A DNA stretch of 64,000 nt from Flavobacterium urocaniciphilum (GTDB lineage Bacteria > Bacteroidota > Bacteroidia > Flavobacteriales > Flavobacteriaceae): contig NZ_FOEI01000009.1 in assembly GCF_900110615.1 (NCBI RefSeq), positions 1-64,000 of the forward strand, written 5' to 3'. Both the position numbers and the translations under genes were made by a program. Each line of letters opens with the position of its first letter. Within the stretch, counting starts at the first letter, position 1. This document shows, in pieces, positions 9,079 to 18,019 of the stretch. The notes beneath the pieces are model-generated. The model ran no database searches, was not told where the DNA came from, and worked only from the letters and a program-made list of their open reading frames with translations.

Positions 9079-11913
9079 TTATCCTACCAAATTAATAATT
9101 TTACCAGGAACGATAATCACTTTATTTGGTGTTCTACCTTGTAATTGATTTTGAGTTCTTTCATCTGCCATTACAATTTCTTCAATTTGAGCTGCAGTTA
9201 AATCTAACGGTAATTTAATCGTGAAACGCATTTTTCCGTTAAACGAAACTGGATATTCTTTCTCTGATTCTACTAAATACTTTTCTTCGAATTTAGGGAA
9301 AGCCACCGTTGAAATAGAACCTTCATGACCTAAACCACTCCACAATTCTTCCGCAATATGTGGCGCATAAGGCGAAACAATAATAGCTAATGGTTCTAAA
9401 ATGGCACGGTGATTACATTTTAATTGTTGTAATTCGTTTACGCATATCATAAATTGAGAAACCGACGTGTTGAAAGAGAAATTCTCAATATCTTCCGTTA
9501 CTTTCTTAATCGTTTTATGTAACGATTTGTACATTTCAGCAGTTGGTTCTTCGTCTTTAATTACAGATCCATTATCGTCAAAATATAATCTCCATAATTT
9601 TTTCAAGAAACCAGAAACTCCGGTAATTCCAGCAGTATTCCAAGGTTTCGCTTGTTCTAACGGACCTAAAAACATTTCGTATAAACGTAACGTATCGGCA
9701 CCATATTCTTCACAAATATCATCAGGATTTACTACATTGTATTTCGATTTCGACATTTTTTCTACTTCACGACCTACAATATATTTTCCATCTTCCAATA
9801 CAAATTCAGCATTGGCATAATCTGTATATAAAGGATGTGCTTTGAATTTTTCTATGTCTAATTCGTTGGTGATGTCATTGATACATGATAAATCAACGTG
9901 AATAGGATGTACATTTTTATCTTTAATTAATCCTTTTGAATATAAAATTTTAGAATCTTCACTTCTGTATACAAAAGCACTCATTCCTAAAATCATTCCT
10001 TGATTAATCAGTTTTTTGAATGGTTCTTCAGTTGGAGCATAACCTCTATCTTTTAAGAATTTATTCCAAAAACGAGAATATAATAAGTGACCCGTTGCGT
10101 GCTCGCTTCCACCAATGTATAAATCTACATTTTCCCAATATTTCAATGCATCAGCACTAGCAAATTCGTTCTCGTTGTGTGCATCCATATAACGCATCCA
10201 ATACCAAGAACTTCCTGCCCAACCTGGCATCGTATTTAATTCCAGAGGGAAAATAGTTACATCGTCAATCAACTGATTACTAACCACTGAACACTGAACA
10301 CTATCCCACGCCCAAGTTGTGGCGTTACCTAAAGGCGGTTGACCATCTTCTGTTGGTAAATATTTTTCCACTTCTGGTAACACAATTGGCAAGTGTTTTT
10401 TGTCAATCATTTGTGGTAAACCATTCACATAATACACTGGGAACGGTTCGCCCCAATATCTTTGGCGAGAGAAAACGGCATCACGTAAACGGTAATTTAC
10501 TTTAGCATTTCCAGCTCCGATTTTTTCTAACTCCTCAATGATTTTTTTCGTTCCCGATTTGTAATCTAATCCGTTTAAGAAATCAGAATCTACAAATTCG
10601 AAACCGCTTTTTTCATTAAAGGCTGCTTCAGAAATATCTTGGTTGAAAATATTTTTAATGGTTGGCATTCCGTTAGTTCCTTTAAAGAAATTCGCGAAAG
10701 CATAATCACGCTCATCACCACAAGGAACGGCCATAACGGCACCTGTTCCGTAACCAGCTAATACATAATCGCCAATCCAAACCGGAATAGCTTCTTTTGT
10801 AAATGGATGTTCAGCATAAGCACCTGTAAACACACCAGAAATAGTTTTTACATCCGCCATACGCTCTCTTTCCGAACGTTTTGCAGTGGCTTCAATATAA
10901 GCATCAACCGCAGCTTTTTGTTCTAGAGTAGTAATTTTAGCTACTAATTCGTGTTCCGGAGCTAAAGTCATAAATGTTACTCCGAAAATAGTATCAGGTC
11001 GAGTTGTAAATACATCAATAACTTCATCGTGATTTTTCACTTTAAATGTTACGGCTGCACCAACCGATTTTCCAATCCAATTACGTTGCGATTCTTTAAT
11101 CGATTCACTCCAATCTATCGTTTCTAAACCTTGTAATAAACGTTCTGCATACGCTGAAATTCGCATCGACCATTGTGTCATTTTTTTACGAATTACAGGA
11201 TGACCTCCACGTTCTGAAACACCATTTACGATTTCGTCATTCGCTAAAACAGTTCCTAATGCCGGACACCAGTTTACTTCTGTTTCTGCTAAATACGTTA
11301 ATCTATATTGTAATAAAATTTGTTGTTGTTGTTCTGATGAAAAGGCATTCCATTCTGTAGCAGTAAAAGATGCGATGTTTTCATCACAAACGGCATTTAC
11401 CTTAGCATTTCCTTCTGATGAGAAAAGTTCAATTAAAGTTGAAATATTTTCAGCTTTATCCGTGTTTTTATTGTACCAAGATTCGAACAATTGAATGAAA
11501 ATCCATTGTGTATGTTTGTAATAATCAGGGTTAGAAGTACGTACTTCTCGACTCCAATCAAAAGAAAAACCGATTTTATCTAATTGTTCACGGTAACGAG
11601 TAATATTTTCACGAGTTGTTTTTTCTGGATGTTGCCCAGTTTGAATCGCATATTGCTCTGCTGGTAATCCGAATGAATCGTAACCTTGTGGGTGCAACAC
11701 ATTAAAACCTTGATGTCTTTTGTATCTCGCTACAATATCTGAAGCAATGTAACCCAGAGGATGCCCAACATGCAAACCCGCTCCAGAAGGATAAGGGAAC
11801 ATGTCTAATACAAAATATTTTGGCTTATCTGAATTGTTACTTGCAGCAAAAGTTTGATTTTCTGCCCAATATTGTTGCCATTTGGCTTCGATTTTTTCGT
11901 GATGGTATTTCAT
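9079..11913 (-). CDS. leuS: Leucyl-tRNA synthetase
   Basis: The 944-residue product charges tRNA-Leu with leucine in the cytoplasm. The class I signatures are both present: the HIGH-type motif HVGHPLGY at residues 48-55 and KMSKSKYN near 718. Between them are the CP1 editing domain (VFTTRPDTIFGVTFM, GTGAVMAVPCGDERD) and an acidic insertion around residues 150-200, before the zinc-like WCPALGTVLANDE segment, that accounts for the extra length over shorter bacterial LeuRS. The C-terminal anticodon-binding domain is complete. It is a single gene with its own terminator; the start lies within a set of 19-base tandem repeats in the leader. Confidence 0.98.
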   Translation of the reverse strand: MKYHHEKIEAKWQQYWAENQTFAASNNSDKPKYFVLDMFPYPSGAGLHVGHPLGYIASDIVARYKRHQGFNVLHPQGYDSFGLPAEQYAIQTGQHPEKTTRENITRYREQLDKIGFSFDWSREVRTSNPDYYKHTQWIFIQLFESWYNKNTDKAENISTLIELFSSEGNAKVNAVCDENIASFTATEWNAFSSEQQQQILLQYRLTYLAETEVNWCPALGTVLANDEIVNGVSERGGHPVIRKKMTQWSMRISAYAERLLQGLETIDWSESIKESQRNWIGKSVGAAVTFKVKNHDEVIDVFTTRPDTIFGVTFMTLAPEHELVAKITTLEQKAAVDAYIEATAKRSERERMADVKTISGVFTGAYAEHPFTKEAIPVWIGDYVLAGYGTGAVMAVPCGDERDYAFANFFKGTNGMPTIKNIFNQDISEAAFNEKSGFEFVDSDFLNGLDYKSGTKKIIEELEKIGAGNAKVNYRLRDAVFSRQRYWGEPFPVYYVNGLPQMIDKKHLPIVLPEVEKYLPTEDGQPPLGNATTWAWDSVQCSVVSNQLIDDVTIFPLELNTMPGWAGSSWYWMRYMDAHNENEFASADALKYWENVDLYIGGSEHATGHLLYSRFWNKFLKDRGYAPTEEPFKKLINQGMILGMSAFVYRSEDSKILYSKGLIKDKNVHPIHVDLSCINDITNELDIEKFKAHPLYTDYANAEFVLEDGKYIVGREVEKMSKSKYNVVNPDDICEEYGADTLRLYEMFLGPLEQAKPWNTAGITGVSGFLKKLWRLYFDDNGSVIKDEEPTAEMYKSLHKTIKKVTEDIENFSFNTSVSQFMICVNELQQLKCNHRAILEPLAIIVSPYAPHIAEELWSGLGHEGSISTVAFPKFEEKYLVESEKEYPVSFNGKMRFTIKLPLDLTAAQIEEIVMADERTQNQLQGRTPNKVIIVPGKIINLVG

Positions 11914-11963
11914 TTTCAGTCTCAGTTTTCATTTTCAGTCTCAGTTTTCATTTTCAGTCTCAG
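11908..11963. repeat. Three tandem copies of a 19-base word over the leuS start
   Basis: The word TTTTCATTTTCAGTCTCAG occurs as one copy lacking its first base (11908-11925) and two full copies (11926-11944, 11945-11963). The leuS start codon lies in the first copy. Further right, 11979-12007 continues with a related ACTG-rich string (AAACTGAATACTGCGACTG, then TGACTG). Similar words occur beside gdhA. Confidence 0.85.
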
Positions 11964-12023
11964 TTTTGAACAGAAGTAAAAAACTGAATACTGCGACTGT
12001 GACTGTCTGCTAAATTTAGGTTG

Positions 12024-12031
12024 CAAATTTA
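12024..12031 (-). promoter_or_regulatory. -7 promoter box of leuS
   Basis: TAAATTTG on the minus strand fits the Bacteroidota -7 consensus TAnnTTTG. It lies 110 bases before the leuS start, so the transcript would carry the tandem repeats in its leader. No clear -33 TTG. Confidence 0.55.
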
Positions 12032-12068
12032 CATTTAAAATGTTGAAATTGAAAGCGTGAATAAAAAG

Positions 12069-13598
12069 CTATTTTTTTTCTGCTTTTACAAGACTTTCAA
12101 ATTCTTCTTTGGTTACTTTTTTCGAGTTGCCTTTAGATTCGTAATAGTATTCGATGGTTTTAACATTGTCTTTGTTTGTCATGATTTTTTCACCATGAGG
12201 AACGCCATTTCTATAATTGGTTTCTGTAGAAGAATTACCACCAAAAATATAAATATGTTTAGTTTGTTTTCCTTTAGAATCGTAATGAGTTTCACTATTT
12301 GAATAAGCTTCATCATTTCTTAGTAAAAAATTCTTTTGAATTCCGATGGGTTGACGGGTTTCATTGTAATTATTCTGATGCAATAATTTCCCGGTTTTGT
12401 CGTAATATCTTGTACAAAATAAATTCGTCTTCTCATCTTTTTCAAATACACTAAACTTTGCTTGATTATTGTAGTATTGAATAGCTTTTATAGACACATC
12501 ATTTTTATAAACCGATTCACTAATTAATTGTCCGTTTTCAACATTAAAATTTTCAGATTTTCCATTACGAATACCGTTTTTATATTCTTCAACATTTTGT
12601 AACACACCATTCTTATAAAGTTTGTAAGCGCCATCTAATTTGTTGTTTTTATAACTTTGTTCACTATAAATTAATCCGTTTTTATACTCTTTCCAAGTTC
12701 CGGTTCTGTTTCCTTCATCGTCGTAATGTTCTTCGCTACTTACTTGTTTGTCTTTGGTATAATTAATATAATCGCCAACTTTTTTATCGTGTTTATATTC
12801 GATTTTATTTATTTCTTTTCCATCGCGATCATACATTCTAGCGGTTCCATTTTTTTCGCCTAAATAATAGGGGATTTTCATCGCAACTTTATTTACATCA
12901 TAAAAATAAATGGTAGCTTCTCCATGAATGTCTTTTTCATTAATGATATAAAATTCACTGATTAATTTATTATTTGAAAATCCTTGTACTTTTCCTTTTT
13001 TCAAATCGTTAGGCAATAAATAATAGCCATATTCTGTAGAAAATTTTAAATCGCCAACCAAATTACCATCAACATAATTACCTTCTAAAACTTCGTCTTC
13101 TCTAGGAATAAAATATTTTCGAATTCCGTTTCGAATTCCGTTTTTATAATTGGTTTCTAAAATCACTTTATGATCTCTGTCATTGCTGTAAATTTTATAC
13201 AAACCATTTACTTTACCATTTACAAAATCTACTTCTTGAAAAATGGTTCCATCAGGATAAAATATTTTCGTTACTCCGTTTAAAACATTGTTTTTATATG
13301 TTTTTTCACTAAAAATATTGCCTTTTATATATTTTTCGACTTTAATACTATTCTGATTCGTTTTAGTAGTGATATATTTTATTTGTTCGAATGTATTCGA
13401 TTTAATTTCGGCTTCAATTTCCGTTAAAGTTTTATGATTTACATTTAAAAGAAACTCGTATTCGGTATAAAAAAACGTTTCGGCTTGCCTGATTCTAGGG
13501 ATAGAAACATCTGAATTGACATAACCATTACTTTCCCAATTTTGAGAATGAGAAAACAGCGAAATAAAAAACAGTTGAATGAAGATATATTTTCTCAT
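12069..13598 (-). CDS. Exported MORN-repeat protein (YwqK-like)
   Basis: The chosen start gives 509 residues and a signal peptide (MRKYIFIQLFFISLFSHSQ). An upstream start 19 codons earlier would spoil that peptide and overlap the preceding gene. The body is a long series of MORN_2-type repeats, for example GVTKIFYPDGTIFQEVDFVN, NGTARMYDRDGKEI, GTWKEYKNGLIYSEQSYKN and GAYKLYKNGVLQNVEEYKNG. Databases often call such proteins YwqK-family antitoxins, but nothing here indicates a toxin. The repeats are likely to form an extended beta sheet in the periplasm or on the cell surface. It follows a WG-repeat gene after four bases and is surely co-transcribed with it. Confidence 0.8.
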   Translation of the reverse strand: MRKYIFIQLFFISLFSHSQNWESNGYVNSDVSIPRIRQAETFFYTEYEFLLNVNHKTLTEIEAEIKSNTFEQIKYITTKTNQNSIKVEKYIKGNIFSEKTYKNNVLNGVTKIFYPDGTIFQEVDFVNGKVNGLYKIYSNDRDHKVILETNYKNGIRNGIRKYFIPREDEVLEGNYVDGNLVGDLKFSTEYGYYLLPNDLKKGKVQGFSNNKLISEFYIINEKDIHGEATIYFYDVNKVAMKIPYYLGEKNGTARMYDRDGKEINKIEYKHDKKVGDYINYTKDKQVSSEEHYDDEGNRTGTWKEYKNGLIYSEQSYKNNKLDGAYKLYKNGVLQNVEEYKNGIRNGKSENFNVENGQLISESVYKNDVSIKAIQYYNNQAKFSVFEKDEKTNLFCTRYYDKTGKLLHQNNYNETRQPIGIQKNFLLRNDEAYSNSETHYDSKGKQTKHIYIFGGNSSTETNYRNGVPHGEKIMTNKDNVKTIEYYYESKGNSKKVTKEEFESLVKAEKK

Positions 13599-13602
13599 AA
13601 GA

Positions 13603-15276
13603 TTAGTTTTTAAAGTATAAAGTTCCATTAACATTCGCATAACCAATAATTTCATTATCGGAATTTTTTAAGGTTACCAAAGTTAATTTAGAATGGTTGG
13701 TTGAATACCTTCCTTTATATGGGAAATTAACCAAAACGTCATCAATTTGGTAATCGAAAATAGCTTCAATAATTTCATCTTTATACGTAGTGTCGTTATG
13801 ATAAATTAATCCGAATTTATTATTCTTTAAAAGTAAATAGTTTTTAGTCACAAAATTGGTATGATGATTATAACCTGGATGTTTAAAATCTTCGTATTCT
13901 GTTTTTAGTAAAACATTTCCGTTAGATTCTATTAACCCAAACTTGTCGCCCATTCTAGTTTTATAAACTACATTTCCATTGTTAATTTGCAATTTAAAAT
14001 TGGAAATTTCATCAAATTGTAAAGGGAAAATTAAGCCTTTTTTATTAGAAATTAAGCTGTATTTGAATTGGTTGGTTTTGTTGTTTTTATTTCCAGCGAC
14101 AAAAGTAATTTCTTCAAAAGAATCTTTCATTTTTACTTGATTAAAGACTTTTACAATAGTATCAAATTCAATTACTTTTGAAATGTTAGTTGGTAAAATT
14201 ACACCCGTTTTATTTTTCGTTTTGAAATATGCTATATTTCTATAATTCAGTATAGAATCTTTCGTGTTTTTATAGAAGTAATAATTTAGTACTTCTACAT
14301 TTTTTACAGGTTCTTTTAAATTTAAAGGAGTTATGGTTTTTTTTGCCTCTTTTAGATTTTCTTGTTTGGTTTCTAATACCAATTTTTCATTTTCTTTTTT
14401 AAGGATATAAGTGAAATAAAGTTGTGGTTTTTTATTAACTTCTGGCTCGCCCATATCTACAACCACATCACTATCGCCACGTTCAACAGAAGAATAAATG
14501 GCTTCTTCATAACCAGAATCAGTAACAAGTTCTCCATTTCCAGTTCCAGAACCGTATCCAGAATTATTACTATTTGTTTTATTTTTCGCTTTTTGATAAA
14601 ATTGTTCTAGATATTTATCTTCCGATTCATACATTAATTTTTTAGTTTTTACAAAAGGAGCTTTTTCAACATTCCATACATCAGTTTGTAAAGGATCATT
14701 TTGAGATTTTTTCGTATTGAAAACTAAATCAAATCTGCCTCCAACTTTTTTTAAGATGTAAAGTGAATAATAATCTTCGTATAGCCATTGTTCAATCACT
14801 TTTGTTTTTTTATCAAGTAGAAAAACACTTTCTGTAAAATCTTTATTTAATACGTGATAGAGTTTTAATTTTTCTGTAATGTGTTCGGAAGAAATAATTT
14901 CTATAATTGGTTTTTTAAGAAGTGCATTACCTTCTTTACTGATAATTTCAGTAGTTTTATTGTTGTTTTCATCTGAAATTAAAACAAAATTTTCATCATC
15001 AAAATAAATTTGAGAATAGTTGGCTTCAAAAATAATTTTACCATTTAATATTAAACCGGTTTTGTTTTTTAATTTTGGAAAAACCGTTTGAAAATCAGAA
15101 TCGTAATATTCCTTAAATTCTAATTTATCATATTTTGGTTCAATAATTATTTTTCCTTCCGGATTACACATTCCCCATTTATTGCCATCACGATAAGGAA
15201 TTGCAATTTCTTGAGAATACATAACCAATAAATTGAACAATAAAAATAAGGGTAATAATTTTACTTTGAATACCAT
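13603..15276 (-). CDS. Exported WG-repeat protein
   Basis: The product has 557 residues, starting with a signal peptide (MVFKVKLLPLFLLFNLLVMYSQ). WG-type beta repeats are seen at both ends: YRDGNKWGMCNPEGKIIIEP near residue 28, KNKTGLILNGKIIF near 70, TKNKTGVILPTN around 350, MGDKFGLIESNGNVLLKTEY around 445 and KNNKFGLIYHNDTTY around 480. A Gly/Ser/Asn-rich linker (NNSGYGSGTGNGE) sits near residue 240. WG repeats are common in bacterial surface or periplasmic proteins of unknown role. The stop is four bases before the MORN-repeat gene. The two are probably partners, but no function can be read from sequence. Confidence 0.78.
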   Translation of the reverse strand: MVFKVKLLPLFLLFNLLVMYSQEIAIPYRDGNKWGMCNPEGKIIIEPKYDKLEFKEYYDSDFQTVFPKLKNKTGLILNGKIIFEANYSQIYFDDENFVLISDENNNKTTEIISKEGNALLKKPIIEIISSEHITEKLKLYHVLNKDFTESVFLLDKKTKVIEQWLYEDYYSLYILKKVGGRFDLVFNTKKSQNDPLQTDVWNVEKAPFVKTKKLMYESEDKYLEQFYQKAKNKTNSNNSGYGSGTGNGELVTDSGYEEAIYSSVERGDSDVVVDMGEPEVNKKPQLYFTYILKKENEKLVLETKQENLKEAKKTITPLNLKEPVKNVEVLNYYFYKNTKDSILNYRNIAYFKTKNKTGVILPTNISKVIEFDTIVKVFNQVKMKDSFEEITFVAGNKNNKTNQFKYSLISNKKGLIFPLQFDEISNFKLQINNGNVVYKTRMGDKFGLIESNGNVLLKTEYEDFKHPGYNHHTNFVTKNYLLLKNNKFGLIYHNDTTYKDEIIEAIFDYQIDDVLVNFPYKGRYSTNHSKLTLVTLKNSDNEIIGYANVNGTLYFKN

Positions 15277-15393
15277 AGGAGTAAATTTTAAAACACAAAA
15301 GTACTGTTTTTGTATACTAAAGTTAAAACTTTGTAGTTATATTCTGTGTAAACAAAATTTCTTTACTATTTTTACAGCATAATTAAAAAATTT

Positions 15394-16269
15394 ATGGCAC
15401 AATCGTTTGAGCAATATCAACGCAGAAGATTAATTTCTTCTTATTTTTCGGTAGTTTTTAGTATTTTCTTAGTTCTGTTTTTATTGGGAGCTTTAGGGTT
15501 ATTTGTCATTAATTCTGAAAAAATTTCAAATGATTTTAAAGAGAATATTCCTATGTCGGTTTATTTTAAAGATGAAGCGAATGATTCTATTTTAAATGCT
15601 TTTGATACTGAATTGAAAAATGCGAAGTATATCAAATCATACGATTTTGTTACTAAAGACGAAGCAGCTAAAAACAATCCAGATATTGTTGGAAAAGACT
15701 TTATGGAATTTTTAGGATTTAATCCGTTATTGAACTCATTTGATATTCATTTGAAAAGTGATTATGTAAACAAAGCGGAAATCAAAAAAATTGAAAACGA
15801 TTTTAAACGTAACCCAAATATTTCGGATGTTATTTACGATAAAGAATTAGTTGAGTTAGTAAATGAAAATGTAACGAAAATCAGTATGTGGATTTTAGTT
15901 ATTAGTGCGGTTTTAACATTTGTAGCGATGTTATTAATAAACGGTTCTATTCGTTTGTCTATTTATTCTCACCGATTTACTATAAAAACCATGCAAATGG
16001 TAGGGGCGACAAAATCGTTCATTAGAAAACCATTTATTAAAACAAGTATATTATTAGGTATAATTGGAGCGGTTTTAGCAATTATTGGTTTAGTTGTTTT
16101 AGCTTTTTATATTGATGGATTATTCCCAACATTAGGAATTGCTTCCGATTATGTTTCATTAGGAATTGTAGCAGCAGGTGTATTGTTAGTTGGAATAATT
16201 ATCACTTGGTTGAGCACCTATTTTGCAACAACACGTTTCTTAAATTTAAGAACAGACGATTTATATTAA
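15394..16269 (+). CDS. ftsX: Cell-division protein FtsX
   Basis: The product has 291 residues with the FtsX layout: a cytoplasmic N-terminus (MAQSFEQYQRRRLISSYFSV), a first membrane span (about 20-42), a periplasmic domain with the typical MSVYFKDEANDSILNAF opening, and three further spans near 170-190, 215-240 and 250-275. MQMVGATKSFIRKPF is the conserved cytoplasmic loop of the permease domain. With the ATPase FtsE, not in this window, it controls peptidoglycan hydrolases at the septum. A DUF3098 gene follows after 40 bases, as is common in Flavobacteriia. Confidence 0.95.
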   Translation: MAQSFEQYQRRRLISSYFSVVFSIFLVLFLLGALGLFVINSEKISNDFKENIPMSVYFKDEANDSILNAFDTELKNAKYIKSYDFVTKDEAAKNNPDIVGKDFMEFLGFNPLLNSFDIHLKSDYVNKAEIKKIENDFKRNPNISDVIYDKELVELVNENVTKISMWILVISAVLTFVAMLLINGSIRLSIYSHRFTIKTMQMVGATKSFIRKPFIKTSILLGIIGAVLAIIGLVVLAFYIDGLFPTLGIASDYVSLGIVAAGVLLVGIIITWLSTYFATTRFLNLRTDDLY

Positions 16270-16309
16270 GAGATAAGTAAAAAGTAAAAAGATTCAAGTC
16301 AAAATAGAT

Positions 16310-16546
16310 ATGAAAGAAGATACAAACAATACTGAATTTTTATTCGGGAAAACGAATTATAAAATCTTAATTATCGGATTAGTAGTTATTGCTTTAGGGT
16401 TCATTTTAATGAGTGGTGGAGCTAATGAAAATCCGAATGTATTTAATGAAGAGGTTTATAGTTTTAGAAGAATTAGATTAGCGCCAACTGTAGTTTTAAT
16501 CGGATTCGGAATTACGATTTATTCAGTTTTAAAGAAGAATAAGTAA
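16310..16546 (+). CDS. DUF3098 membrane protein
   Basis: The product has 78 residues: a short hydrophilic start with FLFGKTNYKILIIGLVVIAL, a first membrane span (about 18-36), a loop with NPNVFNEEVYSFRRIRLAP, and a second span (about 57-73). This two-span pattern and the FNEEIYSFRRI..AP loop identify DUF3098, a small family found beside ftsX in Bacteroidota. Function unknown, but its constant position suggests a role in the division or envelope machinery. In many relatives the next gene is uppP; here a leftward gene block intervenes. Confidence 0.88.
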   Translation: MKEDTNNTEFLFGKTNYKILIIGLVVIALGFILMSGGANENPNVFNEEVYSFRRIRLAPTVVLIGFGITIYSVLKKNK

Positions 16547-16547
16547 T

Positions 16548-16718
16548 TTAAAATTTTAGTATTTTAAAAATTACCGGTAATATATATACTATAATAAAAG
16601 ATAAAACAATAGATTTTACTATAGCATAAAAATTAGCATCAGTAAAATAAAATAGTATTGAAAAAAGCAGGGATGAAAGAATGAAAAACACGAATCTGTT
16701 AATAGTACTATTATCCAT
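16548..16718 (-). CDS. Possible 56-residue two-span membrane protein
   Basis: Reading from ATG at 16718 to TAA at 16548 gives a short hydrophilic start (MDNSTINR), a hydrophobic segment FVFFILSSLLFSILFYF, a loop TDANFYAIVKS, and a second hydrophobic segment IVLSFIIVYILPVIF with a Lys end. It ends one base from the DUF3098 stop on the opposite strand. There is no recognised family. A terminator-like hairpin lies 14 bases upstream, so expression would need read-through from the S74 gene or a promoter I cannot see. AT-rich DNA readily yields such hydrophobic ORFs, so the call is uncertain. Confidence 0.35.
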   Translation of the reverse strand: MDNSTINRFVFFILSSLLFSILFYFTDANFYAIVKSIVLSFIIVYILPVIFKILKF

Positions 16719-16732
16719 AAGAAATTAAAATT

Positions 16733-16752
16733 AGGTCGCCATAAGGCGACCT
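16733..16752. terminator. Hairpin between the S74 gene and DUF3098
   Basis: Perfect 8-bp stem AGGTCGCC / GGCGACCT with a 4-base loop. It lies 33 bases after the S74-gene stop on the minus strand, where the tail is only weakly T-rich. The plus-strand side has CTTTTTG, so it may act in both directions. Confidence 0.7.
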
Positions 16753-16785
16753 TTTTGAATTAAAGTAAAAACTAAACTAAAAAAA

Positions 16786-17904
16786 TTATTTATTGTTTAA
16801 TTCCTTTTTTAGGGAATCGATTTCTGCTTTTAAGTCTTTTATGGCATTCACTAAAACTGGAATCAATTCTGAATAATTAACGCCCAATTTATTGCTTTCT
16901 AATCTAGTGTAATTACCATTTTCATCTACGGGTTGCCAAGTATGTGTTTCTACAACTTCAGGGATAACTTCTAATAAATTTTGAGCGGAAAATCCGATTT
17001 TAGTTTCTTGAAATTCGTCAGGAATTATGGTATTCCCAATCTTGTTATTCTTCCAATTATAAGTAATAGTGTTCAATTGTAATACTTCATTTAAACCATA
17101 TTCTAAAGGTTTTATATTCTTTTTGAAACGCACATCTGAAGTTTGAATGACACCGTTATTAGCATAAACACTAGCCCATCTTTTTGTGGTACTTCCTAAT
17201 GAAGCGCCAAATGAACTGGTATTGTCGTTTCTTGGGTGAAATCCGGCAGATCCTTCTAAATACAATTCACTAATTCCGTCCATTAAATATTCAACAGATC
17301 CGGTTTTGATTGCACTTCCCGCAATGGCTCCATCGGTTTGAAAACTCGCCACTACATCAATGGTATAGTTTGAACCACTATAATCAGTTAAAGTTGTTCC
17401 ATCCACTGAAGTACCAATGTAGGGATATCCACCACCAAAATGAACAAAATTATCATAGATACTGGTTTCCATGATTTTTCTGTTTTTACCTTCAACTACT
17501 AAATCTCCTGGATAGGTAGAAGTAGAGGTAGTTTTAAAGGTTAAATCGTAATCTTTTAAGTCAATTGTTGTGCTTTTTATTAAATCGCCACCCAATTGCG
17601 CATTACTTCCAGTTAATGTTAATCCGTTATTAAAAGTATACGTGTTTGCTCCTCCAAATGGAACCCAAGCCGTTCCATTATAATACCAAAAACCAAAAGC
17701 ACCATCGGTTTGATAAATTAATAATCCAGTAGCTGGACTTAAAATTGCATTTTTTTGAGCATTTGTTAATCTTGGAGCTAAAAATCCAGCATTTGTGCTG
17801 TTTAAATGTAAAATAGAACTTGGGTCAGGAGTTACGGTTCCAATTCCTACTTGGGCAAAAAGGGAATTTGTTATCAATAACGATGTGATAATTAATTTTT
17901 TCAT
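16786..17904 (-). CDS. Exported fibre-like protein with C-terminal Peptidase_S74 chaperone domain
   Basis: The start giving 372 residues and a signal peptide (MKKLIITSLLITNSLFAQ) was preferred to one nine codons earlier. After cleavage comes VGIGTVTPDPSSILHLNSTN, the usual opening of Bacteroidota tail-fibre-like surface proteins, then a beta-rich stalk. The C-terminal part from about residue 255 (SDVRFKKNIKPLEYGLNEVL, then IGFSAQNLLEVIPE and VNYSELIPVLVNAIKDLKAE) is a Peptidase_S74 intramolecular chaperone, which trimerises the fibre and cuts itself off; the coiled-coil end is present. No T9SS tail is visible. The gene carries the same upstream 14-base motif as the chitinase gene, which suggests shared control. 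Confidence 0.85.
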   Translation of the reverse strand: MKKLIITSLLITNSLFAQVGIGTVTPDPSSILHLNSTNAGFLAPRLTNAQKNAILSPATGLLIYQTDGAFGFWYYNGTAWVPFGGANTYTFNNGLTLTGSNAQLGGDLIKSTTIDLKDYDLTFKTTSTSTYPGDLVVEGKNRKIMETSIYDNFVHFGGGYPYIGTSVDGTTLTDYSGSNYTIDVVASFQTDGAIAGSAIKTGSVEYLMDGISELYLEGSAGFHPRNDNTSSFGASLGSTTKRWASVYANNGVIQTSDVRFKKNIKPLEYGLNEVLQLNTITYNWKNNKIGNTIIPDEFQETKIGFSAQNLLEVIPEVVETHTWQPVDENGNYTRLESNKLGVNYSELIPVLVNAIKDLKAEIDSLKKELNNK

Positions 17905-17933
17905 TTGATTTGAGTTTATGTTGTTTACCAAAA

Positions 17934-17981
17934 CAAAGTTGAAAATTTCCCATTTTAATTAAATAACGGTTTTCAGGGGTA
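17934..17981 (-). promoter_or_regulatory. Candidate activator site and -7 box of the S74 gene
   Basis: On the minus strand TACCCCTGAAAACC (17981-17968) is followed after exactly 30 bases by TTTG (17937-17934) of a degenerate -7 box, CAACTTTG. The start codon is 29 bases further on. No TTG lies at the normal -33 distance. The same arrangement occurs upstream of the chitinase gene, so this is probably the binding site of an activator, with the neighbouring LuxR-type regulator the obvious candidate. Confidence 0.7.
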
Positions 17982-17990
17982 GACATAAAA

Positions 17991-18010
17991 AAAGAGACAA
18001 ATGTCTCTTT
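17991..18010 (-). terminator. Terminator of the response-regulator gene
   Basis: Stem AAAGAGAC / GTCTCTTT with loop AAAT, followed on the minus strand by a run of T. It lies just before the motif that serves the S74 gene, so the S74 gene is a separate transcription unit. Confidence 0.85.
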
Positions 18011-18019
18011 AATTATTAG

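Noticed and set aside
9467..11360. Plus-strand open frames across leuS
   Set aside because: They are antisense to a complete, well-conserved gene and have no recognisable content.
12069..13598. Toxin-antitoxin system suggested by the YwqK family label
   Set aside because: No toxin gene is adjacent; the protein has a signal peptide and long repeats, and its neighbour is a WG-repeat protein.
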